Source: Arabidopsis thaliana (taxonomy: Eukaryota; Streptophyta; Magnoliopsida; Brassicales; Brassicaceae). From it: 64,000 bases of DNA. The stretch lies in assembly GCF_000001735.4 (NCBI RefSeq), contig NC_003071.7, positions 3,465,151 to 3,529,150 of the forward strand, written 5' to 3'. This document shows positions 35,013 through 44,670 of the stretch, piece by piece. The notes beneath the pieces were generated by a model. That model did not search any database and was not told the origin of the DNA. It worked only from the letters and a program-made list of their open reading frames with translations. Position 1 is the first letter of the stretch; the number at the start of each line of letters is the position of its first letter. The translations under genes were made by a program, and so were the position numbers.

Positions 35013-35107
35013 CCGCTAGCCAGGGGCTTGAAACCCCTTACAACCTTCCTTGCTTGCCGGGCTTACATCGCTATCATCGCTAGCCAGGGACTGGAAATCC
35101 CTTACAA
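35013..35107 (+). repeat. Two copies of a hairpin module with shared flanks
   Basis: The word cgctagccaggg followed by a 5-7-5 hairpin and cttacaa occurs at about 35,014-35,043 and 35,078-35,107. The hairpins are aggggcttgaaacccct (35,022-35,038) and agggactggaaatccct (35,086-35,102). Confidence 0.8.
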
Positions 35108-36961
35108 TCACATGCCTGCGCTCGTCGTGCCTTTAATACTTATTTATTAACCAAACCCTCCTTGGCCCCAATTGGTCTAAGACTCACCAACATCTTACGA
35201 TGAGACATCGGGCTACCTGGCAAGAGTCAATAAATTGGTGAACCTATGAGAGACGCTTCTAATTCTTTTCTTTCTCCTGACACTCACTATCCTACCCGAT
35301 CCTGCTAACAGGAAATTTGATGAAATAAGGAAACTTAGGCTGTTGTTGAATCAACTTAGAATACAACCGGTACCCACGTCGCAACTAAAGCACTCGTAGC
35401 ATACGTTCCATCCACATCCGGCCAGTTGAAGTGAAGATCGAGAAAATGTTCTTCAAAGCTTGCTAATAACCAAAAAAGAATTGGACTCGTGTAAGGGACT
35501 TCCTTTTCAAGCTAGCATTTTAGACCAATGCAATCGAGTGAAAGTGCTTCCTATCATTTGTCTGCTGGAAACCTTGCATTGAGTGTGCACCTTGGGAATA
35601 CTTGAGTTTGGAGGTCTTCAAGCCTTTCTATGGGAAAGGTTTCCAATACGTATTCTGCCGTTGTCGAGCTTAAAAGCGGATGATGATCCCTAATCAAGAG
35701 TTTGGTCCTAGCTTTTCGATTTCATTTTGAGTTCTGTCCTCGCAAAGATATGAAGGGCGCTTTTCCAGGACGGATACGGATACAGGTGACCCCTTTTTCC
35801 CCTTTGCTTTCTTTATTACTTCTCGTACGTGCCCAGTCTCAACGTCACTTCCAAAACCGCCTTTCCCAGATCTATGAAAGGTGAAAGGTTGAAGGTCCAC
35901 AAAAGGTAACATAAATGAACAAGTTTATTTTGTATTCGAGCTGCTGAGGGCCGGAGCTCGTATGGATACATTACTTCATTGTTCTATGAGGCCTTGCACA
36001 AAGCCCATACTCGGATAAGGATCGCGAAGTGCAAAGATCCGGTCTTTGACAACCCAACCGTCGTAAGGACAACAAAACCTATACTTATGTGTGTTCGACA
36101 CTATAGGCGAGACCAGTTGTCAGATGATCGCCGAGTGGCGTTCTGCTTGATTAGGCGAATGCGAGTGAGGTATCTAATCCCGTTCGCTAGGAGGGAGACT
36201 CAGGAAGAGTTCGGGCAGAAATAGATGGTGAAAAGCCCTTTATATTATATAATAAAGCGCGCTCCTTGCATGACTCCATATCATTCATTATTAAAGCGAA
36301 AGCGACAACGTGTCACCCTAACCTTCAAATCGATAAACGGGAATGCGTTACCTAATAATAATGAGCAATGCTGCTAAGAGCAAATGGTTCCTAACCTCAT
36401 AAAAAAAGAGATAGTCATATCCGACTATCCGGCAACACGCTTGGATAAGTAAGGCGATGAACCGTACCTTTATCTCTAGGCGCCTATGATGTCTTATTAT
36501 GTAGATCATGTCTTGCTTGAGAGTTCCAAACCTCGCCCTTCTAAAAAAGTACAAACCCACGTCTAGGGATATACGAGCGCCATTCTTCAGATGGATCGCT
36601 CTTCGATAGTTATTTATTGTAGCCGGGATAAGCAGGGGTTCCTCCTTCCGTCCTAGTTTTTTTTTAGTACAAGTAGCTAAGGGGGCTGGGTTGCGTCTTT
36701 CTTGTGAAAGAATACTTGCTGCGCACCTGCTGAAAGGAAGTCAAACGGAGATTACCGGTTCCGGAGGGACCAACCATTGTACTTATAGGGTCAGGTCTAT
36801 CTTGCCCTTCCAAATCACCCATGTGTAGCTCCACCGCACGAGTCAGACCTTGTACGGGCTTTTCCACAGGCTTGAGGCAGACTCTTTCCTTATTGGGCTT
36901 CAATCCGTTTGTCTTTGCCTCCTCTACTGAGTCAGTGACAGAAGTGCAGCAGCCAATAATA

Positions 36962-36970
36962 CGTATATAA
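36962..36970 (+). promoter_or_regulatory. Upstream atp6 promoter candidate (CGTATATAA)
   Basis: CGTA followed by an AT-rich box and aagaagag, about 200 bases before the atp6 start. Two atp6-1 start sites, near -200 and -156, are described for Arabidopsis, and this position fits the distal one. Confidence 0.6.
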
Positions 36971-37005
36971 GAAGAGGACTGCTTACGGGATCAAACTATC
37001 AATCT

Positions 37006-37014
37006 CATAAGAGA
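37006..37014 (+). promoter_or_regulatory. Proximal atp6 promoter (CATAAGAGA)
   Basis: An exact CATAAGAGA in the block aaactatcaatctcataaga, about 156 bases before the atp6 start. This distance equals the proximal start site described for Arabidopsis atp6-1. The block recurs at 24.33 kb. Confidence 0.8.
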
Positions 37015-37168
37015 AGAAATCTCTATGCCCCCTTTTTCTTGGTTTTCTCCCATGCTTTTGTTGGTCAACAACCAACCACAACTTTCTATAGTTCTTCACT
37101 ACTCCTAGAGGCTTGACGGAGTGAAGCTGTCTGGAGGGAATCATTTTGTTGAAATCAATTAATCCAAT

Positions 37169-38326
37169 ATGCGACGAATCTTTTTGTTTGATGAAAATAG
37201 TCTTAATTCAAGTTCCACCATTGATACATCTTCTGCTTCCACCATTGATACATCTTTTGCGAGTCAATGCACTAACTTTTCTAGTGGTCAAGCGTCCGGT
37301 ACTCAGGATACTCATGCTGGTATTTTTGAGGATTGTCCGGGCCTTAATCCTAACGATGAGCGTGTAGTAGAGCTGCAATGTGAGATACGCGAGAAGTGTG
37401 AGGCATTAACGCAAGATCCCGAAATGGGCTTGATTTTGGGCGAAGCTTTACATGCGGAAAGCGACAATGTCCCTTTTTTGCAGTCCATTGCTGATGATTT
37501 AACCCAAAACGGAGTATCCGGGGAAGCCTTTCAAGAAGCTCTGAATATAGTGGGACAGGCGGCGGCCTCCCCACTGGACCAATTTGAGATTGTCCCATTG
37601 ATTCCTATGCATATCGGAAACTTCTATTTCTCATTCACAAATCCATCTTTGTTCATGCTGCTAACTCTGAGTTTTTTCCTACTTCTGATTCATTTTGTTA
37701 CTAAAAAGGGAGGAGGAAACTTAGTCCCAAATGCTTGGCAATCCTTGGTAGAGCTTCTTTATGATTTCGTGCTGAACCTGGTAAAGGAACAAATAGGTGG
37801 TCTTTCCGGGAATGTGAAACAAATGTTTTTCCCTTGCATCTTGGTCACTTTTCTTTTTTTGTTATTTTGTAATCTTCAGGGTATGATACCTTATAGCTTC
37901 ACAGTGACAAGTCATTTTCTCATTACTTTGGCTCTCTCATTTTCGATTTTTATTGGCATTACTATAGTGGGATTTCAAAGACATGGGCTTCATTTTTTCA
38001 GCTTTTTATTACCCGCAGGAGTCCCACTGCCGTTAGCACCTTTTTTAGTACTCCTTGAGCTAATTTCTTATTGTTTTCGCGCATTAAGCTTAGGAATACG
38101 TTTATTTGCTAATATGATGGCCGGTCATAGTTTAGTAAAGATTTTAAGTGGGTTCGCTTGGACTATGCTATGTATGAATGATATTTTCTATTTTATAGGG
38201 GCTCTTGGTCCTTTATTTATAGTTCTTGCATTAACCGGTCTGGAATTAGGTGTAGCTATATTACAAGCTTATGTTTTTACGATCTTAATCTGTATTTACT
38301 TGAATGATGCTATAAATCTCCATTAA
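37169..38326 (+). CDS. atp6: ATP synthase subunit a (atp6-1, NUMT copy)
   Basis: A 385-codon frame, equal in length to Arabidopsis ATP6-1. The first roughly 130 residues are the variable, lineage-specific presequence (Ser/Thr-rich, with an STIDTS repeat near residues 16-30), which is removed in the organelle. The conserved core begins near SPLDQFEIVPLIPMHIGNFY. It shows the membrane helices of the F0 proton channel, including SLGIRLFANMMAGHSL, whose Arg is the essential channel residue, and it ends ICIYLNDAINLH. Two promoter motifs precede it and trnS(UGA) follows after 45 bases, where tRNA excision could form the mRNA 3' end in the organelle. The frame is intact but presumably silent in the nucleus. 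Confidence 0.96.
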   Translation: MRRIFLFDENSLNSSSTIDTSSASTIDTSFASQCTNFSSGQASGTQDTHAGIFEDCPGLNPNDERVVELQCEIREKCEALTQDPEMGLILGEALHAESDNVPFLQSIADDLTQNGVSGEAFQEALNIVGQAAASPLDQFEIVPLIPMHIGNFYFSFTNPSLFMLLTLSFFLLLIHFVTKKGGGNLVPNAWQSLVELLYDFVLNLVKEQIGGLSGNVKQMFFPCILVTFLFLLFCNLQGMIPYSFTVTSHFLITLALSFSIFIGITIVGFQRHGLHFFSFLLPAGVPLPLAPFLVLLELISYCFRALSLGIRLFANMMAGHSLVKILSGFAWTMLCMNDIFYFIGALGPLFIVLALTGLELGVAILQAYVFTILICIYLNDAINLH

Positions 38327-38371
38327 AGTTCTTCTTTCTTTTATTTATATTTATAATTGAACAAAAGCGAG

Positions 38372-38458
38372 GGATGGATGTCTGAGCGGTTGAAAGAGTC
38401 GGTCTTGAAAACCGAAGTATTTCTAGGAATACCGGGGGTTCGAATCCCTCTCCATCCG
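38372..38458 (+). tRNA. trnS: tRNA-Ser(UGA)
   Basis: An 87-nt class II tRNA with acceptor ggatgga/tccatcc, anticodon loop ctTGAaa, a long variable arm and T arm gggttcgaatccc-like. It lies 45 bases after the atp6 stop in the same orientation. Confidence 0.93.
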
Positions 38459-40849
38459 CGAAGTCATAAGTTCTCTCTTGCCGCCTGATAAGAACGAATC
38501 GGATCGACTCGACTGATATGATAGATGGAATGGGTACCTTGTGTTATGATTTTGTTAGGAACTTTGTCTCCCTTTCGTTATCTTCTCTTTTTTTCTTGGT
38601 CGGCAAGGGTTAGGGCCTTTCTCGCTGGGCGAGCGCATCCGATTAGTCCTTTCCTAAGCCACTTCCCGTTCAGTTGCTGAAAAAAAAATGGGGATAAGCT
38701 ATGCGACGACAGAGAAATCTGAATCTACTTTTTGCCAGTTCCACGAATTCTGCAGATAACGACGTTCTGCCAGGAGTGCCAGTTCTGGACATGTTTCCTA
38801 ATATATCAGTAGACACCATAATTAACCACCCCTTCTACTGTTCGGGTACAGTAGCTCTCGCAGAAGAATTGGTGGATCCTATTATTATGGAGAGGTGGAT
38901 AGATAGGACGACTAGTTGCTCGATCAGGACCTTAGCTTTATTGCGAGCCTAGAAGTCTCTCTTTTTTCGGAACAGCCTTTAAGTAAAATCCAACCTAATA
39001 TCATTCAGAGTAAAAGGACTACGGAACCAAAGAGAACCACACTTGCTTCGCTAGGAATGAAGCAGCACACCAATGGGCAAAGGGTATGGGCGACCTATCT
39101 GCTGCGCTAGAGAAAGAAAGAAAGTGCTTCGGGCTGCTTTGCTGCGCTAGAGGAAGGAGACTGATAAGGAGAGGAGTGATCCAAGCTCAACTCGATACTC
39201 CACTCATCTTTCTCGATTCTATTGACATAATTTGGTTTCTTCTATATTAGTGAAATCATTACATGACAGTGGATCTTGCTTGGTACTTGTCCGAGGGGAG
39301 ATCCATACTCAACTCATCTTTCTCAATTCTACTGACATGATTACTTGGAATTGATTGTCGTGAACTCAATCTCTCATATAGGCATAGTTGAATATCGCGA
39401 AGCAAAAACCCAAACTTGAATATCGCGAAGCAAAAGGCTACATCAGACGATGTACAAGTTTTTCAAAAATGATTTGATCGATTGGTGTGTTTCGATCTTG
39501 TTGATTCACTAGGTAAATCACAGCCTCATCCTTCTATATTACCTGTTGATCGATCAAAAAAAGCACCTTACCTCGGATCAAGAAAAAAGAAGAAACCGAA
39601 TCTCGGAAAACGACAAATCACACAGTTGAACAAGGTGGGAGTAGCTCGTGTGATCTAGTCGAAGGTCCATAGGAAACTGATAAGGAGAGGGGTCTTCCAT
39701 CTCACTATTCTAGATTCTACCGAATTAGTTGGAATTGAATTCGTCCAAGATTAAATGCCAGTTGAATGTCGACTAGTGTTGAAGGTCCAAGCTGTACTCG
39801 ACTCATAATTTTGCTTTTCTATACCTTACTCGTGAAATCGATGATGATTACATGACAGTTTAATGTCGCCTTATTGCTTGATCCTTATCTTGTATCCAAA
39901 CCATACTCAACTCAGAATCTACTGACGATCGACCACCAACTCATGATTACAAAAACCCTCTCTTCGAAAACCCAATAATCATAAACCAACTCGTCGACTT
40001 TGGTTGATCCTTCACTTGGCCAAAGGTCCTAGCCGTACTTCCCTCCACTCATAATCACCAACTCTATCAAATTTTTAGAATTGAAATGTTTGACTATTAC
40101 AAAAGTACATTTTCCATAGAGTGCAGGAACCCCATCCCCTCACCCCTCATCATCTAGCACACCCTTGGGGTTCACATACGGTTTTAAAAAGCAAAGCAAC
40201 TCTTCATACTCATGGCGAAGCACGCAACAAGCCGAACCCTCAATCCCAGTGAGGACTACTCCGTTGGGGGTTACTTCGCAAGGACGCCGCATGTGCAGTT
40301 CCTCAGTCTTCCTTCTCCTCCATATGAAGATTTATCCCATACGGTGCTAGCGAAGCAAGTCTTCCGAGTTCATACTGCATCTCGAACGAAGGTCACTCAC
40401 AGTTCCGAAGGTCACTACGGTTTCCGAGTCTTATTGTTCTTCTTCTTCCACGTATGACAGATACCCTCAACCCTCAGGCCCACGGGGGGTTGCTACGCCC
40501 AGGGCTACTCCGTTGGCCCTGAAGGGTTACTTCGTTAGGGCTACTTGGAGGAGTTGACCAACCCGAACATGGTGCCTTGATCTTCAGCTTTCCAATAAGA
40601 AGATCATTGATGCAGCACACTGAGCTAAATTCTTAAACTATCTTTACCGGTGTGCTGCCTCGCAGAGATTCTCAACCTAGTCCGCGCATACTCTTTCCGT
40701 TTCTGTCTTACAGTCTTTCTTGTTCTTCTTTTCCCTATAGTTAGAAGATGAGCCCCTGGGGTGCCCTGCCCTTCTTTTACGGCTGATGGACATTCAATAG
40801 ATTTATCTGCTGTTGCCTGATCTACGACCCCCTCAATCTGTCGAAGCAA
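38459..40849. other. Mitochondrial spacer with degenerate repeat modules
   Basis: No conserved gene. Small plus-strand ORFs at 38,701-38,952 (83 codons) and 40,165-40,457 (61 and 81 codons, overlapping) are unrecognised. Diverged modules with 'actcaactcatctttct', 'attctactgaca' and 'attacatgacagt' recur between 39,160 and 40,060. Confidence 0.5.
39388..39435 (+). repeat. Tandem 20-bp repeat, 28-bp period
   Basis: ttgaatatcgcgaagcaaaa occurs at 39,388-39,407 and again at 39,416-39,435. Confidence 0.9.
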
Positions 40850-41170
40850 ATGCTGCACAGAGGGAGAAGTTGCCTGACCGGGCTATTCCCTTGTTATCTG
40901 TTGTCCAACTGGTTGAATAGTAATCTGTGCTGGATCCCTCTGAAGCTGGTCATTCCTTGTTTCCAGTTAATAGTGGAGTCTTACTTACTTGAATTCCTAT
41001 TACTGTTAGCTATTAGCACTTGCTTGTTAGGTGAGGACTCTCTTATCTGGTTAACCTTAGTGGTAGCACACTCCAAGTCTAGACAATCTTCCTCCCAAGA
41101 ACCTCTCGATACCAGAATGGCTACCAGGGCGCTACTAGACCAACTCAGATCAGATCGTCGGCATAATTAA
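40850..41170 (+). CDS. Hypothetical mitochondrial ORF, 106 codons
   Basis: An open frame starting MLHRGRSCLTGLFPCYLLSN, with a hydrophobic segment around residues 34-60 (LVIPCFQLIVESYLLEFLLLL) that could span a membrane. No family is recognised. Probably a chance mitochondrial ORF. Confidence 0.25.
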   Translation: MLHRGRSCLTGLFPCYLLSNWLNSNLCWIPLKLVIPCFQLIVESYLLEFLLLLAISTCLLGEDSLIWLTLVVAHSKSRQSSSQEPLDTRMATRALLDQLRSDRRHN

Positions 41171-41544
41171 TTCTTTTTACTTGCCCAGTAGTGGTCTCTG
41201 AAGTTTACTACTAGTGGTAGTGCAGAAGACCTCTTTACCTACCCGGCTACTGACAGGAAAGGATGATTTTAGATTCTTTGCTTGCCCATACGCCGATCCT
41301 GTTAGCTGACTGGTACTACGAAGATCTATGCCATTCAAAGGAGAGATATGAATACACCAACTACAGACAAGAAAGAGACTCTAAGTCCAACCCATGTCGT
41401 GGGCAGGGAGAGACAGGCAGGCAGCTAACACAGATATCAGATATTAGACTTGGCAACAGACGCTTTGATATGTGTTACACAGACGCCCTGTAGACATTGA
41501 ATCGGCTCACTCCGACTTCGATTGCTAAAATGTTGACGTGAATA
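41171..41544. other. Mitochondrial spacer
   Basis: Contains only a 76-codon plus-strand ORF (41,263-41,493) without known features. Confidence 0.4.
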
Positions 41545-41868
41545 GTGAATACGCTTGCTGGTTGTGATATGTTCCCTACTATACTACTATTGAAGACCTT
41601 GACTTTTGATCTTCCTTCTAGGAGAATTCATCAAACCTTGCTTATCCTTCTGATGAGCATTCCTCTAACTAAGTTAGACTGCCTCTTACGAGCAGGTAAC
41701 CTACCTTCTAAACCATGCCCACTATACTTTCTTCTAAGCCAGCTTTTAACTCTTTGTTTTCGTATCATCTCATTGGACTTATTTCAAACAAACTCGTTAC
41801 ACTCGCACCTGATTACACGGGAACGAAGAAAACTACATGGGGAGCACGCTTACACCTGCAAGAACTAA
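41545..41868 (+). CDS. Hypothetical mitochondrial ORF, 107 codons
   Basis: An open frame starting MNTLAGCDMFPTILLLKTLTFD, Leu-rich and possibly membrane-associated. It overlaps the next ORF in another frame, so at most one of the two is likely to be real. No family is recognised. Confidence 0.22.
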   Translation: MNTLAGCDMFPTILLLKTLTFDLPSRRIHQTLLILLMSIPLTKLDCLLRAGNLPSKPCPLYFLLSQLLTLCFRIISLDLFQTNSLHSHLITRERRKLHGEHAYTCKN

Positions 41869-42173
41869 GGGTCCAGACCAAGCACAGACAGATAGAACCA
41901 GACATCAAAAATCTTCCTTTGCAGCCTATCAGATATGGAAGTTTTCGACCTGTCTTTCACTGGATTGAAAAGCCTTGTATGTTGATAGGACTATGTGGGC
42001 TGCATTTTGAAGTTTCTTTCATCGCAAACTGGCCATGGGGTAAACCCTCTGAGATAGGGGGCTGCTCAATCCCATGTATGTTGACAGGGAGAGGGAGCGA
42101 ACTTTCTTATCATATCAGAGCAAGCCGAAGACCTCTTCCGGGAAATCGGTTCCACTTCCAATCTTTTTTTTGA
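41715..42173 (+). CDS. Hypothetical mitochondrial ORF, 152 codons
   Basis: The longest unassigned frame of the mitochondrial part, starting MPTILSSKPAFNSLFSYHLIG. It has scattered Trp and Gly words (FHWIEKPCMLIGLCGLHFEV, then FIANWPWGKPSEIGGCSIPC) and two copies of a PCML-G phrase (EKPCMLIGLCG, SIPCMLTGRGS) that suggest an internal duplication. I recognise no domain. Its length makes it a likely annotated mitochondrial orf, but a function cannot be given. Confidence 0.35.
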   Translation: MPTILSSKPAFNSLFSYHLIGLISNKLVTLAPDYTGTKKTTWGARLHLQELRVQTKHRQIEPDIKNLPLQPIRYGSFRPVFHWIEKPCMLIGLCGLHFEVSFIANWPWGKPSEIGGCSIPCMLTGRGSELSYHIRASRRPLPGNRFHFQSFF

Positions 42174-44640
42174 AGAAAGAAAAGTAGCAAGAGAATGGTT
42201 CAAGTTCGGATCGAGTAACGGTGATTGAAGGGATGAGATCGGAAGCTCCTGATTCAAATAGTTAACTGGGCTGTGGTTGTCGAGTCTGCTTTCCCTCTCT
42301 ATCAAAGCCCTTGCACCTGCCTTCTCAGTTCCTCGTGCTTAGCGGGACTCCTTTTCTAATTAGAAGGAGACAGATTAGGTCAAGTTGCTCCAGGTATGAA
42401 ATCAATCCCATGTTGGTCGTAAGAGTGGCAAGCCATGAGGTAGGTCTTATGGAAATAAATAAGCATCTTCCTCAAGCAACTCCTTCATCTGTGGCGGCTG
42501 CTCCTCCAAGACAACTGCCCAGCATAACTAAACTCTTATCTTTGACTTGACTCTCTTTTGTTCTATGCCCCTTAGGTAGGAGTCAGATCTGTTTTGTAGC
42601 TTGTTTCACCCTTCTTTGTAGCTTGCCGTTTGGTGTGTTCATCCCCGCCCTCCCTGAACGGAGCTGTTGCTAAAGCATAACTAATATCTTAGCTGTTTGG
42701 AACGTATAGCTACCCGGTTCTTCCTTTCTTTAGCGGAGGCGTAGGTAACATATCTATCTATGAGTTGCTGAGAACGTCTCCAAAGCATAAGGAGTTGTTC
42801 TTCAATTTCAACCAAGAAGCACAGGTTCCCGCAACCCTGACGCCAGAAGAGTTGCAAGACGTGGTCTGGTCGAACAGATTACGACCGCTGACCTTTACAG
42901 ATCAATTATTTTCCATCTTGAAAGAACAGCCGGAAGGTATGAAGCTCTAGTCCTTCTTTCTAGCCGTAAATCAAGAACTCGAAAGGTTTATTACTTTGTT
43001 TAATCGCTTGACTAGCTTCGAAAGAGCAATCTCCTCTTCTAGTCTTACCACAAATCAATGCTTTCAAGAAAGTGCTCAGTTCCTGACAACATGGTTCCCG
43101 GTCGCGCATCCCCATGGAGGTGGATATTTCACACATTGGGGTCATCAGCCGTCGAACACAGTCAAGTTAGCAAAGATTCGTACGAAGGAAAAGAAGAAAG
43201 ATAGATGGTTTCTAATGGGAAGGTAGCAGCTGTCATCATTATGATGATTCAATCCATATTAATCCCTATTTCAGAACTATGTATTAGTTAGACGACGTCA
43301 ACGGAACAAGAACTCCTTCCTTTACAGGCAAGCGGGGTAGCTGCTGTCTCGTTTAGGAACTTGAGTTAGTCGACTAAGAGGTAGAAAGTGGAAAGAAGCG
43401 GCCTAAAGGATTAGCGACGACCCCTCTCGGCTTAAAGTAAAGGAAGCGGCTTGTCCCATCCAATGCCCTACTTTTAAGTACTCGGTATGTTCACTCAATC
43501 AGAAGAAGCTTTCGGAAGTTCATTGGCCTCTGCGGAGCATGAAAAGGCCTGTTTTGAAGCTCCGGGGACTTATTAGCCCGTCAGCCTTACTTCTTAGGAA
43601 GAAGAGAAATGTGCTTGACTTCTTCATCTTATAAGATGACGGCAACATCCTAGATAAGATCTACGATTCCTGCTTATGAATCATGGCAAACCGGTGGTGA
43701 AAACAGTATTACAGAGTAGGTTGGTTAAATTAAAGCGGGTTACTTTGATCTTATCGTCTAGCCGGGCATGAGAGCCCAATAAAAAAGGACCGACGACGAT
43801 CCGAGAAGGACGAATCAATAAATCGACTTCCTTTAGAGCAGACAGACTACGCGCTAACAGCTTTAGAAACTTTGCTATACTAACAAAGCAAGCATAGCAA
43901 AGTCAAAGTTTGAGTTAGACCGGGTATGAGGCAAAGCCAAAGGCAGAAGTGGTTTATCCAGGTCGGTTGAATCCCCGAAATAAGCACCAATTGCTACCGT
44001 CCAATCGCTATCATTATCATGGTTGGAGCATAGATAGCAAAGGTATGGTTAGAGGTCAAATACACATATCTACCAGGTAGGTGAAACGAATTCCATACCC
44101 ATATCGGGTAATGGGCCTCCAATTACTTCAGCCTAAAACGAAGTCTGAGGTCGGGTCAACAATCTAATAGGTTGCCTTCCCCCGTTCGAGAGTCAGAATC
44201 CTAGCCAGGTGAAGATCCACTGGATGGCGGGCGGAGTGGCTTTAGAACCGAAAAAGTAAGAAATTCCAGAGACGGTTGACCGAGCGGAGACATCAGAGGA
44301 AGGAGCACTAATGGAAGAGGCATCCATTAGCTAGGGACACAAGGGCTCTTCTCTGGTAGCGGAGTCTAAGATCAAGCCAGCTAGAGAGGCAGGAAGAGGA
44401 GAGGCATAACTGATTGATTGTTGTTGACTCTTTTTTCCCGGTTCTAAAGCCAATCACAGAGAAATGGGGGCAAAAGAGCAAGAAGTAGCACCTACAATGG
44501 ACCGGGTTTACCGAGTCTCACTAACAGCATTTAGCCTAGCATCACAGCCACCAGCCGAAAAAAAAAGTCCCTGACCTCAAACCGAAGGCATCCGTGGCAA
44601 AGAAAGCATCTGAGCTGGAGATTGTGTTCGGTTCATGTCT
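42174..44640. other. Last mitochondrial spacer before the nuclear junction
   Basis: No recognised gene. A 61-codon frame at 42,765-42,950 has protein-like composition (TLTPEELQDVVWSNRLRPLT) but no identified family. From about 43.3 kb to the junction no frame longer than 60 codons is seen. Confidence 0.45.
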
Positions 44641-44670
44641 TTGTTTTTTATTTTGAAGGTTGGGTGGGAT
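44610..44670. other. NUMT right junction (mitochondrial to nuclear)
   Basis: Left of here the sequence has the balanced, purine-patched composition of mitochondrial spacer. To the right it turns AT-rich within about 50 bases and stays so up to ABCC13. The change falls near the words gagctggagattgtgttcgg. The exact base cannot be set without the mitochondrial reference. Confidence 0.7.

Larger units (their letters stand above)
32291..36961. other. Long repeat-rich mitochondrial spacer
   Basis: No conserved gene is recognised. It holds a cluster of GTGTGCT words (32,601-33,575), a 52-bp tandem duplication (34,339-34,442), paired hairpins near 35.0 kb and small ORFs (96 codons at 34,532-34,822 minus, 81 codons at 35,979-36,224 plus) without family features. 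Confidence 0.5.

Noticed and set aside
34960-35107. tRNA genes at the anticodon-like hairpins
   Set aside because: No acceptor, D or T arm can be drawn around either hairpin.
37350-37598. 82-codon minus-strand ORF
   Set aside because: Antisense shadow of the atp6 presequence.
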